Source: Aporrectodea caliginosa (lineage: Eukaryota; Annelida; Clitellata; Crassiclitellata; Lumbricidae). Taken from it: DNA of 64,000 nucleotides. The notes below the pieces were generated by a model. It was given only the letters and a program-made list of their open reading frames with translations. It made no database searches and was not told the origin of the DNA. Positions 46,955 to 59,141 of the stretch are shown in pieces (position 1 is the first letter of the stretch; the number at the start of each line of letters is the position of its first letter). The position numbers and the translations under genes are program-made. Location of the stretch: positions 2,426,310 through 2,490,309 of the forward strand of contig JACEVL010000078.1 in assembly GCA_020284085.1 (NCBI GenBank). Direction: 5' to 3'.

Positions 46955-47155
46955 TTCGTTCTCGGCTCTTTCAAATTGCTTATCCACCATAGGCTTATCT
47001 GTCTCTTACGGACTGATCTTTTGTATCTGTCTCTTACGGACTGTTCTTTTGGATGTTGACCTGATTACGGCTTGGTTTTGGTGTGCCATCGGTTGATGCC
47101 TTGTGCATTAGACACCGGCGCAATAGAAGTTGCTAATTACAATTACAATTACATA
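46955..47155 (+). mobile_element. Probable LINE or SINE 3' tail with a 28-bp duplication
   Basis: Ends in an ATTACA repeat (about 47,138-47,153), preceded by a GC-richer segment with TTGTGCATTAGACACCGGCG. Two adjacent 28-bp units containing TATCTGTCTCTTACGGACTG lie at 46,996-47,051. The coding part, if any, is missing. Confidence 0.45.
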
Positions 47156-47302
47156 AACACACAGAAACATACATAGTCCCTACATGAATGCGGTAATACA
47201 TACACACAGTCATACATACAAACATGACTTCCATTGTACATAAAAAAAATTATAAACTGACACTCTTACATCAAATATTATGAACCTCGGTGTAAAATGT
47301 CA

Positions 47303-47500
47303 GCCCTAGTGTTATAGCATGTAGAAGTCTTTCTGGATGTGATAACACGAGCGCTAAGTGTGTCTGGTTTGTTTTGATACATTCCACAAATCAAATCATT
47401 CTGCTCTGCCTGGTCACGAGTGCATACCGTCTTCGGTCATACACAAGACGCCCGCCGGCTAAAAGGACTGAGCAAAGCCTGGTCCGTGTTGCGCAATGGA
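47303..47500 (+). repeat. Dispersed repeat, copy 1
   Basis: Shares GCCCTAGTGTTAT, CTTTCTGGATGTGATAACA-like text, CAAATCAAATCATTCTG and GCAAAGCCTGGTCCGTGTT with copy 2 at 56,717-56,866. This copy has an additional insertion near 47,425. Class unknown. Confidence 0.75.
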
Positions 47501-49400
47501 AGACGATAAACCCGACCAGAAAATGCCAACAACAGTTGATCTCAATTTGATTTCATCTTGTGCTTCTCTTCCTTCCAATCAGTCGATCGTTGACCATAAA
47601 TCCACGTCCGCGCAGCCGAGCTCTGTTATTGGGCGGCGTTTTGCGTTGGGCTATACGCGGTGACGTCTCTTCTGTGCGGCATTCGTGACCGCGAGGGCCT
47701 TGACAATCGGCTCTCCATGGACATCAACTACGATTTAACTGATTGAATTCAATGACAAATGTCCTCGTCTGTTGCGTGCCTGATAAAGCAGAAAGAAGGG
47801 TTCGCGTATAGGTCAGACTTTATTCGATTGACTGTCGTCCGACAAGATACAAATCGATAGACGAGATTGAGTTACACGCGGACGATAGGCAAATGAATTG
47901 TCGTCTGCTCGCGGCGTGGCCGCCATATTTGTCGTTCGTGAAAGATGGCCTTCAATTAGGTTAATGAATATTGTCGAAAAGAAAAGAGTTTCTGTTATTG
48001 CTGCAAACTGCTTTTGTGAATAACTGTGTACAATTATGCATGGATTATATATTAATATTCTTCTCTTGCGAATAACTGGGTTTGTGTGATTTCACGGCGC
48101 TAATGGATTCCGACATCTTATGAACTTTTGGTCTTATAGGAATTTTCCATTGTTTCGCTATTGTTGAAGCATTGGTTTAGAAGAAAAGAAAAATGCATTT
48201 TCATTACTGATAAATCAAACAATGAATCATCAGTTTATGACTCCAGCCATCTGTCAAATCCAATGCTCTTCTCAATGTTAGCCAAGAGTATAGGCTAGTT
48301 ATGCCATCGTTTACATTGTCTATCCAGCGCAGTCTTGATCTTTTGACTTTCTTTCGCTCGATTTTTGCATGTAGTGCATTGTCGCACTGTCCAGCATTCT
48401 GATCCGTATATAAAAATGGTTTATGATATATCGTCTCATTTATTCTTGTCTTGGTTCTCTTTGTTATTTCTCTGCTTCTCTATTCTGTGTATTTTTCAAA
48501 ACAATCCTGACGTTCGTTCAATACTCCCTTGTATGCCTTCCAGAATTTTGTCACTGTTTTTACCTCGGTTACCACTTTCAAACTAGTTAAACAAAAATTA
48601 GTCCGAAACTATTACGAAATAGTCTTTCGTTGGCTGACGTCTGTGGCATCCAAAAAAGAAGGTCAAATTATCAGACCCCCAACTGAATACTTGCCACCAT
48701 CCACAAATTTTGTAATCATAGTAGTTGTCAAGCATAGCAGTGGAATCAGAATTACTTACATAGGGCTATGCAAACTTATAGCTAAGACGCTTATATTATT
48801 TTTCAAGTTTTGTCACACCCGGATTCGTTTGAGAACTATACAATCTAACAGGCCTAGAGTCGTACTTGCAAATTATCCTTTTCAAGTTAAATTCTATCTC
48901 GTATCTTCGTGTGAAAAATCCCTGACCAAATCTATAGTTCAATTTACAATTCATCCACAAGTTGATTTATTCCGGATCTCCGCATGACTTCCCTGGTCGT
49001 ATAGAATCCCATTTGCCAGTTCTCACACGTTAATTTTTCCGGTCTTTGCGGGATTTCTATGGACTTCGATTTGCAATTCCTTCACAAGTTAATTCACACC
49101 GAGGCGTGCATTCATTTGACACCGCGTGTATAGATCGAATTGATCCGTGCATCGCCCGCGAATATTGAACCGCGCATAACTAAGTGTTGCCAGTGCAAGC
49201 CAATGCGATCTCAATCTTCAGCCTCTGAGAGTCGTTGGTATAACTTCTTTTCTGTATCTGTGCTGCTTAGACGTCGATCTGTGATTGGTTTTGGCACCAC
49301 ATTTAATTCTCTTACGCTCGTTCGGTACACATTATTCAGATTATTGCTCAAATGTCTTAATTTAGAGAATGTCAGAGGAAATCCTGTCCCAGGGTTCTGG
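47500..49400. other. No recognisable gene
   Basis: Several open frames of 70-150 codons exist, the longest at 48,529-48,987 on the plus strand, but none shows a motif, a family signature or convincing splice-linked partners. I leave them uncalled. Confidence 0.45.
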
Positions 49401-49407
49401 AGTTGCG

Positions 49408-49531
49408 GAAGACTTAGTTATCAACGAACTGAGGCACAGTGGAGACACCATGTTATGAAAGGAGCAAATGAAGACTTAGTTATCAACGAACTGAGGCACA
49501 GTGGAGACACCATGTTATGAAAGGAGCAAAT
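49408..49531 (+). repeat. Exact 62-bp tandem duplication
   Basis: Two adjacent 62-base units starting GAAGACTTAGTTATCAACGA appear identical. The identity implies a recent duplication. Confidence 0.95.
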
Positions 49532-50153
49532 GCAAAGGGTGTAAGTTTAATATAAAACACAATCATGCACAACTACATTTGATTATTCATGTCCTACTGT
49601 TTTATGTGTTCCTTTCATATTCTATTCTAAACATGTCCACGTATTCGTTCGATATCACGTAATGCACATTAATTTTGTCAGACGTACAGTTACTGATAGT
49701 AAAACAAGCAGAAGAAGGACTCCTGTAGATTATCAATGGATCCGTTGAAGACGCCTATGCATAGTTCAAAGGCGTATATTATACCGCTTGTGAAAGTCTG
49801 GGTCGATGTATGTATACAAACTTGTAATTAATGCTAAGGAACAGTAGGTCCTGATGCAGTCATTACTCTCGCTGACATTCAATTGTCTGGTAACAATGAA
49901 CTGCTGTGGCTTACATAGCCACAAAGTAGTGTGGCTCTTTGTAGTATTTAGACAGACATCTCTATCTGAGTCATTTTCCGGTAACATGGTAAATTCACTA
50001 TTTCAACAAGCAAAAAAAAATTTTTTAAATAAATTTTTTTTCTTTGGAACAAATCTTGAACGTTTCTATTTCACAAATATATATTTGGTTTTGCACTAAT
50101 ATGTAAATGTAAAAAGTTTTTGGTAGAAAAAAATAGCCTTACTAAAATATTTA

Positions 50154-51180
50154 TCCACTCCGTTACTGTATACATATGAGATCTGTTTTATACAGTGTAC
50201 AGCTTCTGTTATGTATTTTGACATGCCAATATGTTTTTAGTATTAATATTTATAAAATAGAAATAAAAGAAATTAGAATACATATAATTATTTGATTCCA
50301 TCACAGTTTCATTTACTTAGAAAAAGGTCCACTCCGTTACGGAAATAGAAGCAATTAATGTTAAGTTGAATAAATTTTTTGGCCCAAACAACTGAAAAGA
50401 AATCACTTGAGCCAATCATTCCCAGTGATCGGATAAACAGAAAACACTAAAATATTTATGGCATTGTCTTAAAAATCTGCTCACAGCATCAAAATACCAC
50501 ACCATTTAGCCTATAATAATTCCACTCCGTTACTATCTTTCGAGTGTCGAGCACAATTTTTCCACTCCGTTACATAGCTGTCCCATGCGTTACCAAATAA
50601 ATGTTAACGGAGTGGACAGGTAACGGAGTAGACAATTTGGGTTGCAGCACGGTAAATACCATATTATCGCTCACGCGTCCACATCAATCGTCGGTCAAAT
50701 CATTATTTTGCTCATAAGCGTTATATTACAAATATTATTGGAATTAAATTTATTCATAATCATTGTTAAAATGCAGTAACGGAATGGCTGTATAATAAAA
50801 AAAACACATCTGGTACGAAATCAATGAAAATTACTAAGAAATTTGCCGGGCCATTTATATCGTTGGTGGAGATATTAATAGCTTACATAGATTACATAGA
50901 AGAGATGAGTCAAGTTGCACGACCACAAAATTGAATGGTTCTGAGATACAAGATTAATTTTTTACATGGCAACGGAGTATACATAAATCCTGGGGACAAG
51001 TTTAAACAAATTTCTTTTAATTATACTGAAGATAGGCTACGGTTCACCAAGTTGTGTCTTAAAACATGCACAAATATATAATACATGAGAAACACGTGAA
51101 TTTTTTGGCTTAATACAAAACATATTGAAATGGTAGACTAAAGCAATAAGTACCATAGCCTAGGGACAGTAACGCAGTGG
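50154..51180. repeat. Cluster of CCACTCCGTTAC motifs in both orientations
   Basis: TCCACTCCGTTAC occurs at 50,154, 50,328, 50,521 and 50,561, and inverse or variant forms (GTAACGGAGTGG, GTAACGGAGTAG, GTAACGGAATGG, CAACGGAGTA, GTAACGCAGTGG) occur at about 50,604, 50,620, 50,776, 50,970 and 51,168. The intervening DNA is AT-rich and non-coding. The spacing is irregular, so this is not a tandem satellite. Confidence 0.85.
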
Positions 51181-51364
51181 AACATTTTTGATTCAAAATA
51201 AATTTTAATAAATTGCTTTATTGTTTTGAATTACTTTCAAATATCTTAAATTGTTGACTGATCGATAACATTTTAATATCAACACTTTGCATAATCGGAC
51301 TAGGTATAGTTTTTCGAGAAATGACCGGGGACAGCTGAATTGAGAATTCATGCAATTACCGGAA

Positions 51365-51465
51365 AATGACTCATCTATGGCCTCCAGCGCTCGTGAATAA
51401 GTTTATGCCCTGCGCTTAGCGCTAGAGTGGCGCTTTGGAAATTTCTAGTTTTCGATTACGATTAT
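51365..51465 (+). mobile_element. LINE 3' end remnant
   Basis: Contains GCGCTTAGCGCTAGAGTGGC followed by GCTTTGGAAAT and a CGATTACGATTA tail, the 3' UTR style of the L2/CR1-like LINEs here. No coding part is preserved. Confidence 0.5.
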
Positions 51466-52439
51466 AGTCCATTTGAATCACTCTAAGAAAAAAATGTGAA
51501 CTATAATTAAAACTGACTGACTAAAACACTCAGTTGTTTAGCTCTGGTCATCATTAACCGAACCTAAACTAAAGTAGAGAGATAGTCAACACCTAATTAT
51601 AGCTTAAACGTTTGCTTAAAAACATACTGTAACAATGATTCATATTTTATAGATGACTAATACAGCGCTACAGACTCTAGGCAAGAGTGAAGGACGGTGG
51701 TGGTTACCACCCCTCGGATTTCGTGTTTGGTTTCACATATCATATCAAGTAATACAGCAATTGATTCAGCATTCATTCCTGAACAAAATGGTATATTTAA
51801 TTGTAAATTATGTGAATGCACCCCGAATTTACATAATTTCTAACAATGGAACCGATCTATAATTAGCGATATTTTATATTATTGCGTACATCTTGTACTT
51901 GTTGGATAAACAAATATAAGATGACGTGTGTTTTGAAACTGATCTAAGTGTAGAGGTTGACTTCTCTGGCACACTCAGACACTCCAACCGTAGAGGGTGC
52001 GGAATTCCAGGCCGCTGACCACAGACCGACTGACTGAGTGCCAACAGACAGACAGAAGCAGACAGACAAAGATATAGAGAAAGACAGAGAGAGGGATTGA
52101 ACAAGGCAGCGATGTGAGTAAGCGAGTAACCCACCCAGCCCAGCTAAGCCTAAGCTGACTTGTTCAGTATATATAAAATATAATTATAAGCGCAGTCTAA
52201 TTAGTAAGAGATCAGACTATCATAGCAGAAGAGTTCCAACCATCCGACCGTCAGACTGAGCTGTGGAGCGTACAGAGTTTGCTGTTCGCCATCATGGTAT
52301 ACTGTTTTATGATTCTACAATAAACTACATTAATCTCTGCTGACCGTCTTCGATCGTCAACGGCCTCCCTGGGCCCGTGGCCGGGTCAGGATGGCCGAGG
52401 CAACGAACGATCATCACGCCGGTGTCATGATATAAAGTC

Positions 52440-52565
52440 TCCCCCGAAACAGAGTCTCCCTCTGGCTGAAATAATGTCTCCCCGGAGACTCTGTATCAAA
52501 ACAAAGTCTCCCCAATTGAAATAGAATCTCCCCGTCTACGATACAAAGTCTCCCCCTACTAAAAA
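52440..52565 (+). repeat. Irregular array of AAGTCTCCCC units
   Basis: At least seven copies of AAAGTCTCCCC or close variants (AGAGTCTCCC, AATGTCTCCCC, AGAATCTCCCC) lie in 125 bases at spacings of about 15-25, with one inverted GGGGAGAC-like unit overlapping near 52,480. It sits directly after a sequence with AATAAA and a GC-rich stretch. Confidence 0.85.
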
Positions 52566-53089
52566 ATCGCCCCTCTATATTTCAGTTGCTTTTTAATATA
52601 ATTTTAAATATGATTTAATATGTACATTTTCGTAAAAAAATCTTATGTGTTTACTATTTGAATTGGACATGAAAAACATAAAATGAAATCAGAAAGTTAT
52701 GAAATAAATGTTTTATAAGAGTAAATGTAGAACACCACTAGGATGTCGGACGCTTATGCAATAAAACGCAAGGGATTACACACATTGTTTGTTATAGCCT
52801 AATTAAGAAAATGGCTCTGACCATAAGTAGGCATTTTACTGGTGCTAGACTGCTAGTTTCTGAAACGATTCTGTGATCAGTAATCCCTATCCCATACAAT
52901 AATTAATGCTGCAGTCCTTTTGCCAGCTAACGCTAATTAGCTTCCCGCTGATTCTTTTAGGGTTAGATGACTTAGATCTACCACTGAAACTGTGTTGGGT
53001 ATTGGTCGTTCAATATTATTAGCGTCAGATTTAATATCAGGCCAGCTTTCTAGCTATACAAGGAGTCTGAAACAATGCATTGGAATAAC

Positions 53090-53640
53090 TATACCTGTAC
53101 AGACTTCCTGATACGAGCTAGCACGTCTATGCGATTCTTGATGCAGATTAGGCCTAACCTTCAACTGATATTAATCAACTGATATGAGCTTGCACTTGTT
53201 TTTCTGTGAATCTTTTGATGCGGAATAGGCCTACCATTCGTCCATTGATCTGGTTAACATATTCGTTGCTAATTATTGTTAGCATTCACAGAACCACTGA
53301 ATAAGCGAAGCTAAATCAAACCTATTTAGTGTCGATAGGCCAATATAAATTAAAGAAAATAAGGCATTGTAGTTCTTGAGACAAGTACAGGCTTGAGATA
53401 AAGACTAGGGCCTACTGAAGCATTTGTTGAACGATGGAATTATATGCTTGCCCTTGCTTTTCTGGCATTCTTTGATGAAGATTAGGCATTCATAGAATCA
53501 CTGAATAAGCGAAGCTAAATCAAACCTATTTAGTGTCGATAGGCCAATATCAATTAAAGAAAATAAAGCATTGTAGTCCGTGAAGCCAGTATACAGGCTT
53601 GAGATGAAGACTACTGAAGCATTTGTTAAACCAAGGAGTT
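53090..53640 (+). repeat. Direct duplication with ~205-bp period
   Basis: A block of about 155 bases at 53,281-53,434 recurs at 53,486-53,640 with few differences (shared words ACTGAATAAGCGAAGCTAAA and CCTATTTAGTGTCGATAGGC). A third, more diverged partial unit with TTGATGCAGATTAGGCCTA precedes them near 53,135. Confidence 0.85.
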
Positions 53641-54048
53641 ATTCGGCTTATATCGAATGTTATTTGCTCATGGAGGTAATAAACGCTAGAACTTAGTTGA
53701 TTCGATTCCTTTATAAGGGCAGACCACTATAAATTATTCGTAGACGCCAATCATCGTCGATATGACGGCGTCGTTAAATAAACTTATTACACACAATTAT
53801 TCGTGCTGAAGTTCATTACATTTTCTGCTTAGACTTAGATGATCTCAACGGATTCAGTATTATAGTTAGTATAGGCCTACATTGGCAAGAAGTTGCTTTA
53901 AAAAGTACTACTTTGTGAAACAGTGCAAAATTATGGATAAGGCTGAATGTGAAGCTATGTTTAATTAAGTTACATTAGCAAAAAAGAATATCCAACATAA
54001 TAGGGCCTATTCTAAAGATGAGAAACGTCGTTTGCGAGAGAAATCTAT

Positions 54049-54480
54049 TTAACCCATTAGCGCCCAATGATCCCATTTGGGAACACGCGGATGAATTTAA
54101 GTATACAATAAGTGTATTGTGTTATTTAGTTACTGTGGGCAGCTTTTGACTGTTAAATAGTCCATTTACGATATTGTAGCCTAATCTTGAGTTTGCAAAA
54201 ATTTCTAGTGAGCGGCAGCCATCTTTAAAGTTTCGTGTTTTTTCAAAATTCGGCTGCTTCCAGTTTTTCGTCTGCATATAAGGTAAGAGAATTTAAATTT
54301 TAAAAGTGTTTATGTGATTTAAGTGTAACATTACGTAGCTACTGCTATGCCAAATGTGCATTGAAAAATCAAATGTATTGCGGTAGAAATGTTTAGTAAA
54401 TCTTTGATGTTCCCAAATGGGAACATTGGGCACAAATGTAGTCTGTTCCCATTTTGGAACATGATGGAGAAATTCATTGA
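54049..54480 (+). mobile_element. piggyBac-like 5' end
   Basis: At 54,049 the sequence reads TTAACCCATTAGCGCCCAAT, with TTAA and the CCC start usual for piggyBac termini. The stretch GCCCAATGATCCCATTTGGG recurs in inverted form near 54,415-54,433 (GTTCCCAAATGGGAACATTG). No transposase frame follows immediately, but a piggyBac transposase remnant lies 1.3 kb downstream. Whether they belong to one element is uncertain. Confidence 0.45.
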
Positions 54481-54534
54481 GTTATTGAAAACTCCGCATC
54501 GCGTGCATTACTACTGTCAATATTTATAAAAAGA

Positions 54535-55505
54535 ACTAGCAGTTTTTACCCGGCGTTCGCCTGGGTTTTCCTCAGCGCCCGTGTATTTGAATTTAACGAC
54601 ATCTTCGTCAGCGCCCGTGAATTTGAATTTAACGATGTGCACATTTTTCGTGTATCCCTCTGGCGAATTTACGCGCTGGCTTGAAATGGGGGACTCTGTA
54701 AAAATGGCTGCTATAGGTGGCGCCAGGATGGGATACAGTTTGGCTACTCTAGGTAAAATGTGTGCTCTGTTGTGCGGTAGGTTTATTTCATAGACATCTT
54801 ACATTTAATATATGATGTCTATGGTTTATTTACGCTAAAGTTGTCTAAAGTTTGACCACATCACATACTGGCGACGCCTATCGCCGCTTAAAGGAACTGC
54901 TCACAGAGTCCCCCATTGTAAAAAATCAACTCTACGCAATATATACTCCTAGATTTCAATGGCGTTGAAACAGACTATGACCACGTCGAAACTTAAAATG
55001 TCCAAATATCGGAATTTAAAGTAAATTTTGAGTTGAAATAAAGTTGGGTTGAGATCTATAGAAATTCAAATGAAAACTTTCGTTAAAAATTTCGTATCCC
55101 TAAAGTTTTGCATTGGCCTATAAATTCAGCCGTGGCGTGACCACTTCTGATTTGAAATCAACGGTCATCGTGATTGGTTGCGAATCAGAGCGTTGACCTA
55201 GATCCTCCGCGTGACGTAAGATTGCATATTAATTTAAGCCTTCGTGACGTGAACAAATGGCCATACTACGGCTGCTATTATAAGATAGCCTCGTCGAAAA
55301 AGTTGTAAATTTAAAATGTCCATATATCGGCGTTTAAATACAATTGCGAGCAGAAAATAGTGGCGTTGATCAAGACGTGGCGTAATAATGTTTTGAAAAA
55401 TTTTGTAAATCGCTAAAGCGTTCCGTTTCGGAGCCTTTAGCAAGACGGACAAACATACGGAAGGACAGAAAAAAAAGACTTTGGATTATATATATAGATA
55501 TGAGA
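54535..55505 (+). mobile_element. Dispersed element with ACCCGGCG-TTCG hairpin start
   Basis: Starts TAGCAGTTTTTACCCGGCGT and CGCCTGGGTTTT and ends GACTTTGGATTATATATATA with GATATG, a start/end combination I associate with dispersed elements of several invertebrates. It contains a duplicated 27-base unit around AGCGCCCGTGWATTTGAATT. No open reading frame of note. The class is uncertain. Confidence 0.4.
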
Positions 55506-55559
55506 TAAATTAGAATTTTTAGTTTACACAGCAATCACACCTTATATAATGCCTTTTTC

Positions 55560-56340
55560 AGGTGTAAAGAAAGGTCTCCTTGCCTGAGGCGATAACCATT
55601 ACACAGTCTGATGTAGATGGAAACAATGACAACACTGACCAGCTTGTTCACCTAGCACAGGCTTCCATGGGGTCCACTACGGCAACTTCTTCTTATGATA
55701 ACTGTGAGGTGGCACGACAACCATTATGTGACTGTAGCTACCAATTTCATTACAGTAAGTACTTAGAGCCATTCGATACGCTGGAGCTCAGCCAAAAAAG
55801 TATGTGGTTGATATAAATCAACCAGCTGTCATTAGAGAGCATGATACTCTTCACATGGGTGTTGTGGGCATTCTGGACCCCTTCATGTCTAACTATGACC
55901 CCGTATTTGGCTCCAAGAAGTGGTGGTGCCACTCTTTATCAACGGTTTGAACATGACTGTTGTTACTGCCTGGCCTCTTCACGTGAAAGTCTGTGGCTTG
56001 TCTGATCAACTAGAGTTCTGGCGGCAAATTATGAACAATACTATACAACGGTTGGACAATCCTCCAACAGCTCTATCAGATAGCCACTCAGTCAGTGACA
56101 TTCGCTACGTTTGAGTCGATCATCATCTGGGTTCAGAGTGAAAGACAAACAAGATGTCGATTGTGTAAGAAGAATACAAAGCTGTACTGTGCAAAGTGCA
56201 CGGTTCTACTTCATCTACACTACGAGCAGTAGTATCATAATCATAATCGCATTTGAGACAGAATATTGTCAGTCTCCTGGAAGGCATTGTAGAGAAATAC
56301 CTGGAATATGTTGATGTGTATGATCGTTGTTTTCAATCGC
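55560..56340 (+). pseudogene. piggyBac transposase C-terminal remnant
   Basis: Across shifting plus-strand frames the text reads VDINQPAVIREHDTLHMGVV, then SNYDPVFGSKKWWCHSLF and NMTVVTAWPLHVKV. This follows the piggyBac family order (PxVIxxYNxxMGGVD, KKWWxxxF, NAWxLY). Near 56,145-56,220 a further frame gives RCRLCKKNTKLYCAKC with LHLHYE, the C-terminal Cys-rich zinc-binding tail of piggyBac transposases. At least three frameshifts are needed, so it is inactive. The catalytic DDD region upstream is not recognisable. Confidence 0.75.
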
Positions 56341-56354
56341 AGAATTAGACACAC

Positions 56355-56715
56355 AGATAACGCGTATTATTATTTATTATGACCACTTCCAGTTTTCAAA
56401 AGACAAATAAGTAAGCAAGCAAATGAAGCCCTGCCTGCATTCCCTCTACAGAATGGCATATTTGTTTCTCTTCTAAGAAGAATAATGAATACGCTATAGT
56501 CGACAAACTTAGGGGGTATCCACCCCTCTGGTACCTCGGCTATATCGGGTATAACATTTTAATGGCGTGGGATACCACCATGACGTTTACCTCAAAATGT
56601 GTGCAAATGAACCTCCTACAGCTACATAAAACTTCAAAATTATATTTCATTTGGAACAAGTTTGTGAAGCAAGAAACTTAGGGGGTGGTAACCCCCCTGG
56701 TAGCCCAAGGGTTAA
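56355..56715 (+). mobile_element. piggyBac-like 3' end, copy 1
   Basis: About 360 bases after the transposase remnant, ending GCCCAAGGGTTAA with TTAA at 56,712-56,715. It includes CATTCCCTCTACAGAATGG and GGTAACCCCCCTGGTAGCCC. A second copy of the whole block is at 57,965-58,325, also ending at GGGTTAA. Confidence 0.6.
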
Positions 56716-56716
56716 A

Positions 56717-56866
56717 GCCCTAGTGTTATCGCCACGTGGAATGCCTTCTGGATGCGATAACATGAGCTCTAAGTGTGTATGATTTGATACAATGCACAAA
56801 TCAAATCATTCTGCCTGGCCTGCCCACGAGTGTTATAAAGGACTTAGCAAAGCCGGGTCCGTGTTT
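56717..56866 (+). repeat. Dispersed repeat, copy 2
   Basis: Begins immediately after the TTAA of the preceding piggyBac-like end and matches 47,303-47,500 (GCCCTAGTGTTAT, CAAATCAAATCATTCTGCC, GCAAAGCCGGGTCCGTGTT). Confidence 0.75.
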
Positions 56867-57125
56867 TTATTCGTTTATTACTGAATCACACGGGTTGACA
56901 CAAACCGCAACCAGATACATAGAACTGAATTGCCTACACTGAGGATTGCGAAATGGAAGACAACAACAGGTTTTACTGGGGTAATTTGCAAAAACCTTGC
57001 CCCCGTCAGTGATAAGCGAAAAGCCCTACCCGTCTGCAAGAGCTTGAAAACCAATCTGAATGTGGTTTCGTGTTCTCGCATCAGAAGAGCTTCTGAGTTT
57101 TTCCTGAAGTGGCAAACTATAATTT

Positions 57126-57596
<471 letters not shown>

Positions 57597-57639
57597 TTGT
57601 ATTCGGGAATCTTCCGTTAAACCCACGCCCGATATGGAT

Positions 57640-57800
57640 AATAATAATAATAATATTATAGCCGTTCCAGAAACACATTACTTTTATAATTTCTAAGTCC
57701 CTGGGGAATGAAGTACCTCAGGGCAAAAATAATAATAATAATAATTAATAATAATAATAATAATAATTATACTATTATTAAATAAAAAATAATAATAAAA

Positions 57801-57839
<39 letters not shown>

Positions 57840-57875
57840 TAGTAATAATAATAATTAATAATAATAATAATAATT
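57640..57875 (+). repeat. Interrupted (AAT)n-rich tract
   Basis: Several AAT runs separated by short unique stretches. Confidence 0.9.
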
Positions 57876-57964
57876 GGTTTTCAAGCTCTTCCAGGAAGAC
57901 AAATGAATACGCTACAGACAAAAACTAAGGGGAGTGCTTCCATTCAGCCATTTTTCACGCATAT

Positions 57965-58325
57965 TACGCGTATTATTATTTATTTTGATCACTTCCGGTT
58001 TTCAAAAGACAAACATATAAGTATGTGAATGAAGCCCTGCATTCCCTCTAAAGAATGATATATTTGTTTCTCTTCTAGGAAGAGTAGTCAATAAGCTATA
58101 GTCAAAACTAAGGAGGGTGGTATCCACCCCTGGTGCCTCGGGTATATCGGGTATAACTTTGAATGGCGTGGGCTACCACCATGATGTTTACCTCAAAATG
58201 TGCGCCAATGAATCTGGAACAGCTACCTAAAATGTAAAAATTATATTCCATACGAAAAAAATTAATTTTATGCATAAAAACGTAGGGGCGGGTGGTAACC
58301 ACCCCCTTGGTAGCCCGAGGGTTAA
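57965..58325 (+). mobile_element. piggyBac-like 3' end, copy 2
   Basis: Duplicate of 56,355-56,715 about 1,606-1,610 bases downstream, in the same orientation, ending GCCCGAGGGTTAA with TTAA at 58,322-58,325. The microsatellites lie between the two copies. Confidence 0.65.
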
Positions 58326-58329
58326 GTAA

Positions 58330-59141
58330 TGCTAAAATGTATAAAGTACTTAATGTTTAATACTACTAAAAAGCTGGTAATAAACTAAACTCATATATTT
58401 TGAAATTCGAGGTTGCATTTTTAGTGCAAAAAAAAATTCTACATGTATTGAGCCATTGTGTTTCTTTTTGTTGGGGGTTCTGGGATTGTTGGCATAATTT
58501 TTTAGGGGGTCCGACAATGTTTGACAGTTGTTGACAAGGAAGGGAGGGGTAAAACTGCCTAAAATCTTTTGACATAATTAATGGACGACCCCTCATTAAT
58601 GTTGATCAAGTAGAGTTTCAGGGCTCGCTTAAAGCAGATAATTGAGGGAAATGATGTAACTTCAGAATCAAGGAGTTTCAAACCATTGGGCAATGACGCT
58701 TAATAGAAAATCGTAGCAGGAACTGAAAACAAACTAATTCAATGATATTTCTAACCAAAGTCTATCTAACGTCGATTTTATTTTCCGTCTCCAATTCAAG
58801 AACAGTCGTGGAGCGTAAACATCTGTTCACTAAATTCAACGCAAGAGTTTCCAAGAGTAACTCACCAATTAGGCCTATAGACAAGGAATTAACATAAAGA
58901 TTTTTAACATAATATTATTCGAAAGGCTAAAATTTTTAATTAATTTAAGAGAAAGCAGCATTGTTGTCAATTTTACAATTATTTAAACAACGTCTTTGTT
59001 ATTAGAACGACCACAATTCAAGCTAATTGAAGTTATCAGATTAAACTGTGTCATTAGGAAAAGCAATTTAAAAGGCCTATTTTCAAGCACATCCTTGTTG
59101 AATATTTATGGGTTTAATTGTCACCACTGGGAGTAATAATG
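58330..59141. other. No recognisable gene; downstream flank of actin
   Basis: AT-rich sequence 3' of the minus-strand actin gene. It would include the actin 3' UTR nearest 59,141. I could not pick a poly(A) signal with confidence. Confidence 0.5.
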
